The notes under the pieces: model-generated
What the model was told of the DNA's origin: nothing
Databases searched by the model: none
What the model saw: only the letters and a program-made list of their open reading frames with translations
Translations under genes and position numbers: made by a program
Assembly: GCA_027924585.1 (NCBI GenBank)
Contig: BSBM01000826.1
Coordinates: 13,485,501-13,549,500, forward strand
Length of the DNA stretch: 64,000 nt
Reading direction: 5' to 3'
DNA from: Larix kaempferi
Lineage: Eukaryota; Streptophyta; Pinopsida; Pinales; Pinaceae
In this document: positions 34,323-45,782 of the stretch, one piece after another
How the letters are laid out: each line of letters begins with the position of its first letter
Position numbering within the stretch: position 1 is the first letter of the stretch

Positions 34323-35851
34323 CGGAGCTATCTTCATTCTTAGACTGACCTGGGTTCTGCGTAGTTCAGAGACCCAACAAAACCCCCTTTTTCACCGACC
34401 CTTTCGGAAACACTCTGCAAGTAGAATGAGGTCTCACCCGAGGTGAAGTTATAGGGTGGCTATAGAAGCAAGTTTCTATAACCCGGTGATGTGCCTCTAG
34501 AGAACAAATTCGCTGAGTAGAGTCACACCAACTCCACATCCACTTCTAATATCACAATGCACTTTAGACTGCGCACTAGCAATAGTTATCCACATTGAAC
34601 TACAACAACGCAACTCTATGATTGCGCTTCTAGGAAGTCACACTCACTATAGGATGCGTTGAATAGTGTTACTTCGCATTTGCTTAAGGCTATGTAATTT
34701 ACCATATCATAACAATGCAACTAAGTGACTGTATACTTCACTATTCCAACAATACAGACTCCGTTGAATTACTATTAGTCCTTAGATTCTCGACTATGCA
34801 ACTATGCATTCATCATATTCATTAACACTTATCATATTCAATTATATGTGTGCAATACTTAACATATTGTTCTCATCATCCATACCAGTGAAAATACATA
34901 TAAAATCATGAACATACATAAACATGAAATAATCACACAGATGTAATCACACAACTCAGGTATTTACGTGGTTCCCCCCCGAATGGGAGCTACATCCACG
35001 GGAACTGTTGTTTCTATTAATGGGAATGGTTAACATTTCCAGTTTGTGCACACAGCTACAGACTCTTCTCTACAATAGGTCTTTGTGCCCACAGTTGCAG
35101 ATCCTTTCTCTCTCAGAAATCCCTTAGCACATATCTTACAATTATAATCTTATCAATCTAGCAAAATCTAACCCTTCCCTATGCAAAATTTCCCCTTTTA
35201 TAAATTGTTCCCGAAGGTCACATCTTTACAAAGCTATGGTCCGAAACCCCATAATACCCTTAACCCCCCAAAACGGTGTGTTTACCCCCGCTAACCATGC
35301 TTTGCATAACTTCTCAACTACTTCGCTTGTCCTTGGTCGTCCTCTGCTCCGCTTCCTCAGCTCTAATGTTCCTCTAACAACCTCTTGCTCTGACTACGTG
35401 GCGTTGACTGTACCCTTGTGTGTCCTCTGCACTTATCCCCTCATCAACGTTGTTCTTGTAATTGCCAGGCCGTCGCTTCTTCTTTAACTTCTCCAACTAC
35501 TCTGGCTGTCCTTTACACTTATGCCTTTACTAAGGAAGCGGGCCCTTATCCGCCATCTTCTTGTTGCTCCATACCCTGTTCCCAGGAATCGCGGAGTCAC
35601 TTCTCCCCAAAATAGGTGAGTACCAATCCTCTTCGAGTTCATACTTCTGCCTCAAAACTGCTGCGCTTGAGATATGCTTCGACGAAACTTCATCAATCTT
35701 AAACTTTGCTTTACCAAAACTGCGCTTAACTTGGACTTCGCTTTACCAAAACTGTGCTTAACTTGGACTTCACTTTACCAAAATTGTGCTTAACTTGGAC
35801 TTCACTTTACAAAGTTGCACCACTTGGGCCTCACCCACCAGGCCCCTAACA
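34316..35851 (-). repeat. Probable long LTR (solo or truncated)
   Basis: In minus-strand sense it begins TGTTAGGGGCC at 35851 and has a TATA-like TTTATAAAAGGGG at about 35196-35208. It then contains GGGGGGGAACCACGTAAATACC (34965-34986), typical of plant LTR R/U5. The other end near 34316 is uncertain and no target-site duplication is found. Bases 35707-35817 hold a 32-bp tandem repeat. Confidence 0.45.
35707..35817. repeat. 32-bp tandem repeat
   Basis: Three and a half units of CTTTACCAAAACTG(C/T)GCTTA followed by ACTTGGACTTC. Confidence 0.85.
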
Positions 35852-35852
35852 C

Positions 35853-36450
35853 TCACTCGTGGGTTTTCCCCGATCCACTTCTGCTAGGAGGCTTCGACTG
35901 TTCATCTGCTAGGGTACTCAACCTTGCAGTGAAGTCATGAAGAGTTGCACTTAGCCTCGCAATGGTTTCCTTTGTCTCCTCCTCAAACTCTTTAACAGTC
36001 TCTAGCATCTCCTGCGAGATGGCTTCTTGAGCATGCTCCTTCACTGTATACTCCGTTGTGCGAAGTTCTTGAAACTTCTCTTCGATATGCTATGAAAGAG
36101 CGAGCTCTTCTTCTTGCATTGGTTGTAGCTTTGCCGAAGTGTCAACCTCCTTTTCTCTCAACGCTTTCAATTCTTTCTGCAACTTCCTGGTTTCTGCAAA
36201 TTTTTGGATCTTCTGCCTTGGTGGCAAAGTCTTCATAACCGTGTTCACATAATCTAGCTCTTGTTGATGCTGTTGTAGCTCATCTTGTATCTTTTGCAAC
36301 TCAGGATCTTCTTGTAGCTTAACACATATGCGAGTTGCTTCGTCAAGCAACTTCTAACATCGCGCCACTTTTGCTGCGATGTTTTTTGTTGACATCCTCA
36401 ACTCTTTACTTCTGGCTTCTTTGAATTCTTGAGGAGTGCCAGCTTATTAT
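35853..36450 (-). pseudogene. Coiled-coil protein remnant, 3' part
   Basis: A single minus-strand frame from the Tat-A junction to a stop at 35853, with in-frame TAG at about 36090 and 36356. The product is rich in Glu, Lys and Gln with heptad character (DELQQHQQELDYVNTVMK, ETRKLQKELKALREKE, EFEEETKETIARLSATLHDF) and ends RSGSGKTHE. The 5' part lies at 59447-60720, beyond Tat-A. I recognise no family. It could be an extra frame of an older retroelement or a dead host gene. Confidence 0.6.
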
Positions 36451-37022
36451 TGTTAACACCCAAAAAGTGCTCACTAGCTCATTCCCTTATTCACATGCCC
36501 CTTTTGTCCACTTTTCCACCATTTGAGCCTCTAAAGCCATCAAAAGGTCACCAAAAAGACCATAATACACCCTTTTTCCCCTCAAAATATATATTTTTCC
36601 TCAAAAAACATAAAAAACCCTCAAAAAGGGTCAAGAATTCCCAAAAATATTAAAGGGGGATAAAAATATTCAAAATATTCAAAAAAGGAAAAAAATAGGG
36701 AAAAAGGTACCTAAACCATGTTGGTCAATACCATTGGTTTTCTCAAAACCATAATGATATTCCCCACCACCAAAAACTATAAAAAGGTGGTAGGGGCTCC
36801 TCACTTTCCATCCATCCATCATCCTATCCCCATGCTGTCAAAATCTCTCTTGAGTTCTTTGACCATTATAACAATCTTGGAGAAGAGACCATTAGAGCCT
36901 GGAGCATCTCAACCTTGGAGCTACTCAACACCAAACATCCTCACCATTTGAGGTATTGCAATACAAAGTCAATTTTTATTTTCGTTTCTTGTTCTTGTTC
37001 TAAAATCTTTTCAAGTTTATTG
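36451..37022 (+). repeat. 5' LTR of Tat-A, left part
   Basis: Matches 58397 onward of the 3' LTR. The site equivalent to the TRIM insertion (AAAATCTCTCTTGAG, about 36839) is empty here. It is interrupted after TTTATTG by Copia-2. Confidence 0.9.
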
Positions 37023-37667
37023 TGTTGATGTATATGTACTTCGGAATGTATTTCACATATATGTATATTGTATTCCTATAGAGATGTTATTATTCCTCTA
37101 TACGGAAGTGTCGTCATTTATATTGTAAGTGTCGTAACTTATACTTGATGGGTTATTTGACCACCTTGTTGGGGTCGGCCCTGTATAAGTCATGTGGGTC
37201 AAAGGGTTATTAGACCACCCTATTGGGGGTCGTCCATGTCGGTCAAAGGGTTATTAGACCACCCTAGTGGGGGTCGACCCAGTCAGCATTATGTTAAGTG
37301 GTTAAGTTGAGGCCGACCTAGTTGAGTAAAGGTTAAGTCAAGTTAGTGTATAAATAGAGAGTGTGTCTCTCTCATTTTACACATTCTATTCTCTCACTCA
37401 CACTTGGGAGAGTGGCGCACTTGTGGAGGAGGAGGCTCTACTTCTAGGAGAAGACTATCTCTTGTGTTCTGGTTGTATCATTGCTCTATCTATCTCTGAG
37501 GAAGTTATTGGGGGTTTTCACCTTTATGGTTTTCCCCAAGTAAACTCTGTGTCTCTTGTGTGCTTGCATTATTGTGTCCATGATTGATATGCTGTAGATT
37601 TGCTGTACATGTTGTTCTTTCAGTTAAGATCCTAGATCAGATTGAAGTAAATTCTGAAAATTTAACA
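37023..37667 (+). repeat. 5' LTR of Copia-2
   Basis: 645 bp, TGTTGATGTATATG...AAAATTTAACA. TATAAATA at 37349-37356. Three GGTTATT(A/T)GACCACC..GGGGTCG motifs upstream at 37160-37280. Confidence 0.95.
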
Positions 37668-37683
37668 TGGTATCAGAGCTAGC
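37668..37683 (+). promoter_or_regulatory. Primer-binding site of Copia-2
   Basis: TGGTATCAGAGCTAGC directly after the 5' LTR. Confidence 0.92.
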
Positions 37684-40620
37684 CTGAAAGACGGCATGAT
37701 ATGGCATGTATAACACTTGTTGTACTTACGATGTTAGGGCTTGATATAGCAAAAACCAGTCATCGTAGCACTTTCGCTATAAATCCGTTTTGGATAATTT
37801 TTCGGGTTTGACACTTTTTCCGGTCAAAGATCAGATCCCCATGTACCTTGTGTCCAAAGGAAAACCTATAATGCATTGTACTTTGTGATTTATGATCTGT
37901 ACAATATAGGGTTTCTACCTCTTCCATATCTGAGTCAAAAATAGGTGACCTTGGAACAAAGGTCATAAATTGGGCTAGGAAGCTCCAAATGAAATTTCGT
38001 AAAAAGTGATAGGTAGTACACATCCTGTACTACCTCAGGAAAAGTGTTCAGAGGCAGAAGTTGAACCAGTGACACGTGGAATTCCATACAACGTTGCTCT
38101 CTTGTTTTATCCCATAAACAGGTCACGTTACGATACTTGGCATAATTCTCTCTCAGAGAATCCAATTGAGGTCAGACCTATCGGGATGGAAAGATGACAA
38201 TTTGGGCTATCTCAGGAAAATTTTACAGACCCTGTGGATTGAAAAGTTCGGAGTTACACCTGAAACAATCAGGTACATATTTATGTCAAAACAAAATTAT
38301 TTTTTAGCACCTCCATTCATGGCTTCCGGAATTTAGTGCTTCGGAGAAAGTTGGAATTTTTGTAATCGGAGACCACGGCTGGATGATACTCATAAAAATA
38401 AAAATTTAGAGACCAAGATCAGATTTTTTGGTTGGGCAGAAGGCCGGGCTTGATCAAACCCCAGTTCAGGACTTTGATCGGAAAGATGGAAAATTAGGGC
38501 TTCTGCAAAAATTGGAATTTTGGAAATCTGTGACCACTGCTGGAAGCTCCTCAAAAAAATAGAAGCTTAGAGCTTTGAATCAAATATTTTGGTTGGGTGA
38601 AGCTCTGGGAAACTCAAACCCTAATTCAGGGTCCTCCCTAGTGAATCCGAAAATCTAAAAGGTAATTTCGAGGGGTGAAACTTTGCAGTTTTCAAATTCT
38701 GAATATACCAACTTGATCAACTCATCAAGGCACATATTTCTATCCTTTCAGAAGTTTGAAATTCAAAGTTTGAATTTTTGGGGTTTCTCTGAAAAACCCT
38801 AATACAGCTCCAGATCCAGTTCCTGCAAATCAAGTGAATTGGTTTAATCCTAGAAGAGGATGGATTGGTCACTTGCATAAGTGAAGAAGTTCCTGTTTCA
38901 GAGGGAGATAAGGCTAAGGCCTTACATAAGAAGATTACAAGCAATCTTGATAGGTATGGCTTACAGGTATGTTTCGAATTCTGTTCATGGTTAAGTTTAT
39001 AATATGTTTGTCTTCATATCATTACAGTACAATCCTGATTAATAGGTATGGCTTACAGGTATGTTTCGAATTCTATTCATGGTTAAGTTTATAATATGTT
39101 TGTCTTCATATCATTACAGTACAATCCTGATTAATTACTAGACTTGTTGTATCACCTTAATAGAAGATATTCATTGATTAAGGTTTTGACACTTATGATT
39201 GTACTAATGCATTGTGATGTTGTATGAGGTTTATGTTGTTTGCTAACATAAAAGGTACACCAAGAAAGTCAAATCATGTTCTACTTCAAGAACATATGAT
39301 CATGGTGACATGAAGACAAAGATTCATCCATTGTCATGGATCACATAGAAGATCTACTTACGAGGTATGTATAACTTGGTTCTACAATGGTTAACTTATG
39401 AGACATGCAGGTTACTAGCACAAGTCACTGAAGAGAACCGGAAGACATTATACGGGTATGTTAGACATAACTAGATAGCATGCTAATCCAGGTATGTTTT
39501 TCCTATATCAAGCTAGAATCCTACCTTGTGTTAGGATCTTATATTGTTGTGTTGTTGATAATGATTATTCATGAAGTCATAGGTTTGAATAGTCATGGTT
39601 GTATGCATATTATGGTTCTTACCGTAATTGATGATATGAATAACCAGAAGAATCATGAAGGTATAGGTTTGAGTAATCATTGGTTTATGCATTGATGATT
39701 TAACTAATCAGAAGAGTCCTATGATCAAATAAGGATATGCATGTGTAAAAGAAGACTTCCCTGAAACCTTGAATACTAATGTTTATTATCTATGTTTGAA
39801 ATGATCATGACTATACATGTTTAAGATTATTGTGTTTTGATAGTATTAAGATTATACTAATGAATGTGTGATTATGTATGAGACCTCGAGGATAACACAA
39901 TGATGATACTAATAAGCATGCATAGTGATTAAGGATGGATATAAGTTCAAGGACAGGTAATCCAGGAAGCAAATATCAAGAGGGAGCACACTCCAGTTGT
40001 TCCTGCAAGAAAGCAAAGGAGCACACTTCAGTAGTTTCTGCAAGGATGCAGATATTCAGAGGGAGTTGACCACTTGTCACAATCCACATCAGAATGGAGT
40101 TGCATAGATTCAGAGGGAGTCCACCCAGCAACCAAACAAAGATAAGTATTTGAATTATCATTTCTTACATAATGTTATTCAATGATGCATATGCTTATGT
40201 TCCTAGAATTAGGTTGTGTATTATGCATATTAGAATAGTTGCATTGATGAACAGTATACTACTAATATACATGGGTAAGTGGCCTATGGAACTGTACAAC
40301 ATTCCATTGCTACTTATCTAGAATGAAACATCTTTGCTGACATGTTAGGAGTTGTGCACACTCTTAACAATGTTCTGGTAGAGATTGGAAGGCATCTAGA
40401 AAGTTACAGAATATGGATAAATGTTGTATTGAAGCATTGGCTAAGATAATTGCATGATTGTATGACATATTTCTTTATGTGTAAGAATTTGTTCTGAAAA
40501 CTATGAGATGTTTTCTAATCATGCAATTTAACTTGTTGTGTAGGAAAGATCGTATACCTTCACCTACAAAAGAAGGACTACAACATTTGTTCAAGCAACA
40601 AAATTATCTATTGAAGATAT
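37684..40620 (+). other. Non-coding leader of Copia-2
   Basis: Homologous to the Copia-1 leader (15291-18300, opposite strand) and without gag, protease or integrase motifs. A 92-bp segment is tandemly duplicated at 38951-39134. Confidence 0.75.
38951..39134 (+). repeat. 92-bp tandem duplication in Copia-2 leader
   Basis: TAGGTATGGCTTACAGG starts at 38951 and again at 39043. The two 92-bp copies differ at one base that I can see. Copia-1 has a single copy, so the duplication is specific to this insertion or its recent ancestor. Confidence 0.85.
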
Positions 40621-40649
40621 TGAAGTTCCCAGGATACGGGAAGAATGCC

Positions 40650-41100
40650 ATGATCCGTCGATCATGAAGAACGATGTTTGGGATGCGGTCCCAAGAGATG
40701 AAGGGAAGTCTATTGTGACTTCCAAATGGAACTATCAAATCAAGCATGCTGCAGATGGCAGCATAGAGAAATATAAAAGTGATGAAATAGAAGATACACC
40801 AGATGGATTTCAAGACAGCCTTCTTGAATGGTGTAGTCATATATGTGCGCAAAACTTGGTAGGATAGACAGCTTCCTATCCAGTTTGGGATTTACCAAGA
40901 GTGAAGCGAATTCCAACCTTTACTACAAGGTTGAGGAAGGGAATCCTATGATTCTACTCCTGTATGTGGATGACCTGTTTGTAACAGGAGATGACAGATT
41001 GATTGCCGACACACAGCGGAAGCTTGCTGCCGAGTTCGAGATGAAGAACTTGGGGATGATGCATTATTTTTTTTTGGCATGGAGATGTGGCAGAGTGTAG
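40650..41100 (+). pseudogene. Copia reverse transcriptase remnant (Copia-2)
   Basis: Pieces MKNDVWDAVPRDEGKSIVTS, KWNYQIKHAADGSIEKYK, then a deletion, QMDFKTAFLNGVV in another frame, a second deletion, and FLSSLGFTKSEANSNLYYKV, LLLYVDDLFVTGDD (YVDD at 40963-40974) and AAEFEMKNLGMMHYF. The deletion points equal those of Copia-1. A T-run near 41066 breaks the frame before the connection region. Confidence 0.8.
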
Positions 41101-41930
41101 ATCGAATCTTCCTTGGACAAGGGAAGTATGCAGTAGAGATCCTGAAGAGGTTCGGGATGATGGACTACAAGGATAATATGGCCACACCTATGGCATCAAA
41201 CCTGAAGCTTCTGTGTGATGCTTCATCTGATCCGGTTGATGTCATGATGTATCGTCAGATGATTGGGTCCTCTATGTACCTGACGAACACGAGACCAGAT
41301 ATTTGCTTTGTGGTGAACACATTGAGCAAGTTCCTGATGGATCCGAGGAGTGTTCACCTGGTTGCTGTAAAGCATGTTCTGAGGTACCTGAAGGGCATAG
41401 TGGATTATGGGCTCAAGTATGAAGTGAATCAAAAGTTTAACCTGCAGGGTTATGTTGATTTAGATTAGGCTAGCAGTGCTGCAGATAGGAAGAGCACATC
41501 TGGATGCTGCTTTAGTATGGGATCAGGTGTGATCTCTTGGTTTAGCAGGAAGCAGTCCTACGTAGCACTGAGTACAGCTGAGGCATAGTATGTTGCAGCC
41601 TATTCAGCTAGTTGTGAGGCAGTATGGCTACGGAAGCTACTGTCTGAGTTATTTGATCTCCCGTTGGATGCTACTGGTATCTTTTGTGATAACCAGAGTT
41701 GTGTGAAGCTGTCCGAGAACCCACTGTTTCATGACAGGTCGAAACACATAGAGATCAAATATCACTATATCAGGGATATGGTGCAGAGAGGAGCCGTGAA
41801 GCTCTTGTATATTGCGATGGACGAGCAGATTGTAGATGTGCTGACGAAGCCACTATCCAGGGTGAAGTTCAAGTACTTCAAAGAGGGGCTTGGTGCACTT
41901 CAGATCGAGGTTCCTTCCAAATGGAAGTGA
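41079..41930 (+). pseudogene. Copia RNase H region (Copia-2), decayed
   Basis: Homologous to 14044-14892. Stops interrupt it after YVDLD (41466) and in STAEA (41586). The catalytic Glu context and the Asp in IFCDNQSC remain, but the Asp in SDWAG is followed by a stop. The last part from 41664 is open to 41930. Confidence 0.85.
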
Positions 41931-42149
41931 TGAGTCCAGAAGATGTAGATGCACATGAGCTTTCTTGACATGCCTGATGTGTTCTCCCTTGGTCGTGATG
42001 TAATTGCTGAGCCATTTTTCACATGGTGGTAGATGTGTTCTCCCATGGTGAAAAAGTAAAGGTTGGAGCCTTCACCGAATGGCGGTAGATGTGTTCTCCC
42101 ATGTCGGTGGTGTAAGTGTTGGATGATGTGCATCTGGGCTGTGCTTCGT

Positions 42150-42660
42150 GGACGATGAGATGATATGAAGAGGACGATGCTATGATGATCAGGAGGATCA
42201 TGTATGATGAGCATCAGGACGATGCTCCAATTACTGCTATGTGTATGCATCATGTTGGATGCTGGATATGATCAGTTGGATCATTTATATGTATATGTAT
42301 GTACGCATCATGTTGGATGTTGGATATGATCGGTTGAATCATTTGTATGTATTTTGTATATACATCATGTTGGATGCTTGGACCATGTATCTGTATATGT
42401 ATTAGGTGGATACATTGTATGATCAGGTAGATCATGTATGTGTATATGTATCATGTATGATCAGGTGGATCATGTATGATGATATGTATCAGGTAGATAC
42501 TTGGTATGCATCAAGTAGATGCATTGTATGATTAGGATGATCATGGATGACGAGCTTCAGGATGCTGCTCCAGATGACATGCAGCAGGATGTTGCAGTGA
42601 TGATGATCAAGATGATCATGTGTACATCAGGATGATGTATGGTGAGTATCAGGTTGATAC
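42150..42660. repeat. GATCAT-rich quasi-palindromic tract (Copia-2)
   Basis: Equivalent to 13430-13980 of Copia-1. Motifs such as TGATCAGGTGGATCATGTATGATG recur with variable spacing. Confidence 0.65.
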
Positions 42661-42689
42661 TCTGTGGCCGTGGAATAGGTTGTGCAGAT

Positions 42690-43310
42690 AAGCATATAAT
42701 TTGTGCCCTGGGAGATTTGCAGATAGTCTTTCGAGGTTTTGCCTATGGCATGTAATTTGTACCCTGGGATATCGGGCAAATGCTCTTTTGAGGTTTTTCT
42801 TGGGAGGACATATAATTTGTGCCCTGGGAGATCTGCAGATAGTCTTTCGAGGTTTTTCCTATGGCATGTAATTTGTGCCCTGGGATTTCTGGCAGATGCT
42901 CTTTCGAGGTTTTGTCCTATGGCATGTAATTTGTGCCCTGGGAGATCCGATAGGTTGAGCCGTGTGCTTGTAATCAGTCCTGAGATGCTCTTTCGAGGTT
43001 TTGCCATGACCACATGTAATTTGTGCCCTGGGAGATCCGATAGGTTGAGACTTGTGCTCGTAATCAGTCCTGGGATGCTCTTTCGAGGTTTTGTGGTGAC
43101 CACATGTAATTTGTGCCCTGGGAGATCCGATAGGTTGAGCCTTGTGCTCATAATCATTCCTGGTATTCTCTTTCGAGGTTTTGTTGTGGGGTCACATGTA
43201 ATAAGTCCTGGAGATCTAGACAGGATGAAAAAGGCCTCAGATGCTCTTTGGAGTTCTTGTTATTTAAGAGACTCTTTTAAGGTTTTGTGACGCACGTAAT
43301 AAGTCCTGAG
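42690..43310 (+). repeat. Tandem array between RNase H and 3' LTR (Copia-2)
   Basis: TTTCGAGGTTTTG starts at 42991, 43081 and 43171, a clean 90-bp period; earlier units are shorter. Each holds ATGTAATTTGTGCCCTGGGAG. Homologous to 12680-13420. Confidence 0.85.
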
Positions 43311-43536
43311 ATTTCCATAGTATGGCCAGTGATGGCGAAGACCTGCAGGTGGTGGGCCTACATCCAGTATGAAAAAGGACTAGCTCTGTAGAACTTCCTA
43401 TGACGAGTAGATTCAGAGATTGATTGAGATAGCAGCAACAGTGACGATGATGATGACTCGATGACGATTATCCAGTGACGATGATCCAGAGAAGAAGACT
43501 TGTGCTAGAAGACCTGTGTCGAGAAATACCTTCCTA

Positions 43537-43548
43537 GTTAAGAGGGAG
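43537..43548 (+). promoter_or_regulatory. Polypurine tract of Copia-2
   Basis: GTTAAGAGGGAG directly before the 3' LTR, identical to Copia-1. Confidence 0.85.
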
Positions 43549-44194
43549 TGTTGATGTATATGTAACTTCGGAATGTATTTCACATATATGTATATTGTAT
43601 TCCTATAGAGATGTTATTATTCCTCTATACGGAAGTGTCGTCATTTATATTGTAAGTGTTGTAACTTATACTTGATGGGTTATTAGACCACCTTGTTGGG
43701 GTCGGCCCTGTATAAGTCATGTGGGTCAAAGGGTTATTAGACCACCCTATTGGGGGTCATCCATGTGGGTCAAAGGGTTATTAGACCACCCTAATGGGGG
43801 TCGGCCCATTCAGCATTATGTTAAGTGGTTAAGTTGAGGCCGACCTAGTTGAGTAAAGGTCAACTCAAGCTAGTGTATAAATAGAGAGTGTGTCTCTCTC
43901 ATTTTACACATTCTATTCTCTCACTCACACTTGGGAGAGTGGTGCACTTGTGGAGGAGGAGGCTTTGCTACTAGGAGAAGACTATCTCTTGTATTCTAGT
44001 TGTATCATTGCTCTATCTAGCTCTGAGGAAGTTATTGGGGTTTTTCACCTTTATGGTTTTCCACAAGTAAACTCTGTGTCTCTTGTGTGCTTGCATTATT
44101 GTGTCCATGATTGATATGCTGTAGATTTGTTGTACATGTTGTTCTCTCAGTTAAGATCCTAGATTAGATTGAAGTAAATTCTGAAAATTTAACA
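43549..44194 (+). repeat. 3' LTR of Copia-2
   Basis: 646-bp partner of 37023-37667, with TATAAATA at 43876-43883. Confidence 0.95.
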
Positions 44195-44316
44195 TATTGT
44201 TAAATGCACATGTTAGTTTAGATTTAATTCATAATCGTTTTTACTCTCTATATTGAAACTATCACATTGTTGATAGGTGCATCCTTGCACATGCTTGGTT
44301 GAAAAACCAAGCAACA
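44195..44316 (+). repeat. 5' LTR of Tat-A, right part
   Basis: Resumes after the duplicated TATTG and matches 59326-59446 (GCACATGTTAGTTTAGATT, ending AAGCAACA). Confidence 0.9.
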
Positions 44317-44321
44317 ATTTT

Positions 44322-44337
44322 TGGCGACTCTGCTGGC
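44322..44337 (+). promoter_or_regulatory. Primer-binding site of Tat-A
   Basis: TGGCGACTCTGCTGGC, five bases after the LTR. Ogre/Tat elements, as I recall, use a site complementary to tRNA-Arg with nearly this sequence. Confidence 0.75.
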
Positions 44338-45782
44338 TTCGAATTCTCTGATCTTGGTTTTTTGCTTTAGATCTTAGTTTTTGTTAGTTTTAAATCATTT
44401 TAATTTACAGATCTTCCATACTAAGCAGCAGATCCATTGCTGCTCTAGATCTTGGCCTTTTCTGTAGCCATTAACAGCATGAAATTTCCATTTTTGGGTT
44501 CGTTTTTCGGCGTCCGTTTTTCGACTTTCGCATCGCGACTTTTCGCCCGACAGTCACGCGGCTCATCACGACCTCGTGGCCTTTTTCCACGTGGCACGTC
44601 GCGGCTTCGCGACCATTTTCCACGCTGCACATTGCGGCTCCGTGGCCTTTTTCTGCGTTGCACATCGCGGCTTCGCGGCCTTTTTCCGCGCCGCACATCG
44701 CGGCTTCTTGGCCTTTTTCCGCGCTGCACGTCACGACTTCGCGGCCGAAACTTGTGATGCACATTAGTATTTTTCCCTAAAACCCGCGATGCTGTTATTT
44801 TGAATTCGGCCAATTTTTTAGAAAAAATTTTGCTGTATTTTTTGCCCATTTAGCCTATTTTCCAGCCTTATTTTTTCTCCATTTTTATAGCCATAGTGAA
44901 TCATTTTCTATTTATATATGTTCCATTAAAAAGTCTTTTTAAAAAATTTCAGTAAGTGAAAGAGAGATTTTCAGCACTATTTTTAGATCATAGGTTCCAC
45001 ATTAAATTTGCTCAATAGTTTGCCCAAGCAATTTTTTTTAAGAAATGCATTTATTTCTTGAAATTTTTATGTTATTTGCTTTCCTTTAAAATTATTTCAA
45101 AAATCCATCATTTTTGAATTGTTTTTAAAGCATTTACATTTCGAAAATGCCTTTCTTTTTTGCAAACTAGAAACGTCTTATTTTTTCATTTGTAATCAAT
45201 CGCCCAAGCGAGGCAAATCATTTTCAGTTAAATAATCACACGTGCACCCAATATGCCACATTTTTAATTAACTGAGCCTTAAAATCTACCTTAATTCAAC
45301 AAACGTTTTTAACCCCACTTGGGGAGCACTTAAAAGAATCTTGTAGTTAGGTAGGATTGAGGGGATAGGTGTACCAATAATACCCCTCAATTATTTACAT
45401 GTGAGACATAGTGGTTGTCTTTTAGGGTCCCAAAAATCCCTTATAATTTTGACACAGTTATCAACCAATTTATCGGGAAGGCGTCTCCCTTAGGAGGGTT
45501 GAAGTAGCCAGACTGGTTCCGGAATCCTGAGTGGAATACCGCAATCCATTCAGTAACCGAAGGATACCTTTCGAAGTTCTCGGTGTACACCCGTATGGGG
45601 GTACAGCGGCGATAGAACCAAACTGCAAATTCACCCAACTGAACGTGTCATGAACGGGGTATCCTAGTTGCCATTCTTTAGGATTATCTACCCAGTTTCC
45701 CTCCGATTCTGACACGCCTCACTTCACATCTGATTCTGAGGCTGAATCCGAACACCCTACTGAAACACCACCAACCAACCCC
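44338..45782 (+). other. Leader of Tat-A
   Basis: Between primer-binding site and gag. It contains a GC-rich minisatellite (44545-44755) and AT-rich sequence. Open frames at 45441-45720 (minus) are unsupported. Confidence 0.6.
44545..44755. repeat. 33-bp GC-rich minisatellite, Tat-A leader
   Basis: About six units of CACATCGCGGCTTCGCGGCC followed by TTTTTCCGCGCCG, with variants. The unit is akin to the first units of the array at 54883-55140 on the 3' side of Tat-A. Confidence 0.85.

Larger units (their letters stand above)
37023..44194 (+). mobile_element. Copia-2: RT-defective LTR retrotransposon in Tat-A 5' LTR
   Basis: Complete insertion of 7,172 bp. LTRs at 37023-37667 and 43549-44194, target-site duplication TATTG (37018-37022 and 44195-44199), intact primer-binding site and polypurine tract. 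The uninterrupted site is visible in the 3' LTR of Tat-A near 59323. LTRs differ at about 25 positions by eye, so it is older than Copia-1. The interior matches Copia-1: long non-coding leader, deleted RT, RNase H, arrays. Gag, protease and integrase are absent. Confidence 0.95.

Noticed and set aside
35236-35761. Short Ser/Leu/Pro-rich plus-strand frames
   Set aside because: They lie in LTR-like sequence opposite a probable TATA region and have no recognisable domain.
42739-43290. 183-codon frame and the opposing 176-codon frame (42627-43157)
   Set aside because: They are translations of the tandem array, with the unit a multiple of three. Both strands are open, as expected for such repeats.
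44445-44849. Arg-rich 134-codon frame with RPRSRDVQRGK repeats
   Set aside because: Translation of the 33-bp minisatellite in the Tat-A leader. Three different frames are open there, so this is not specific.
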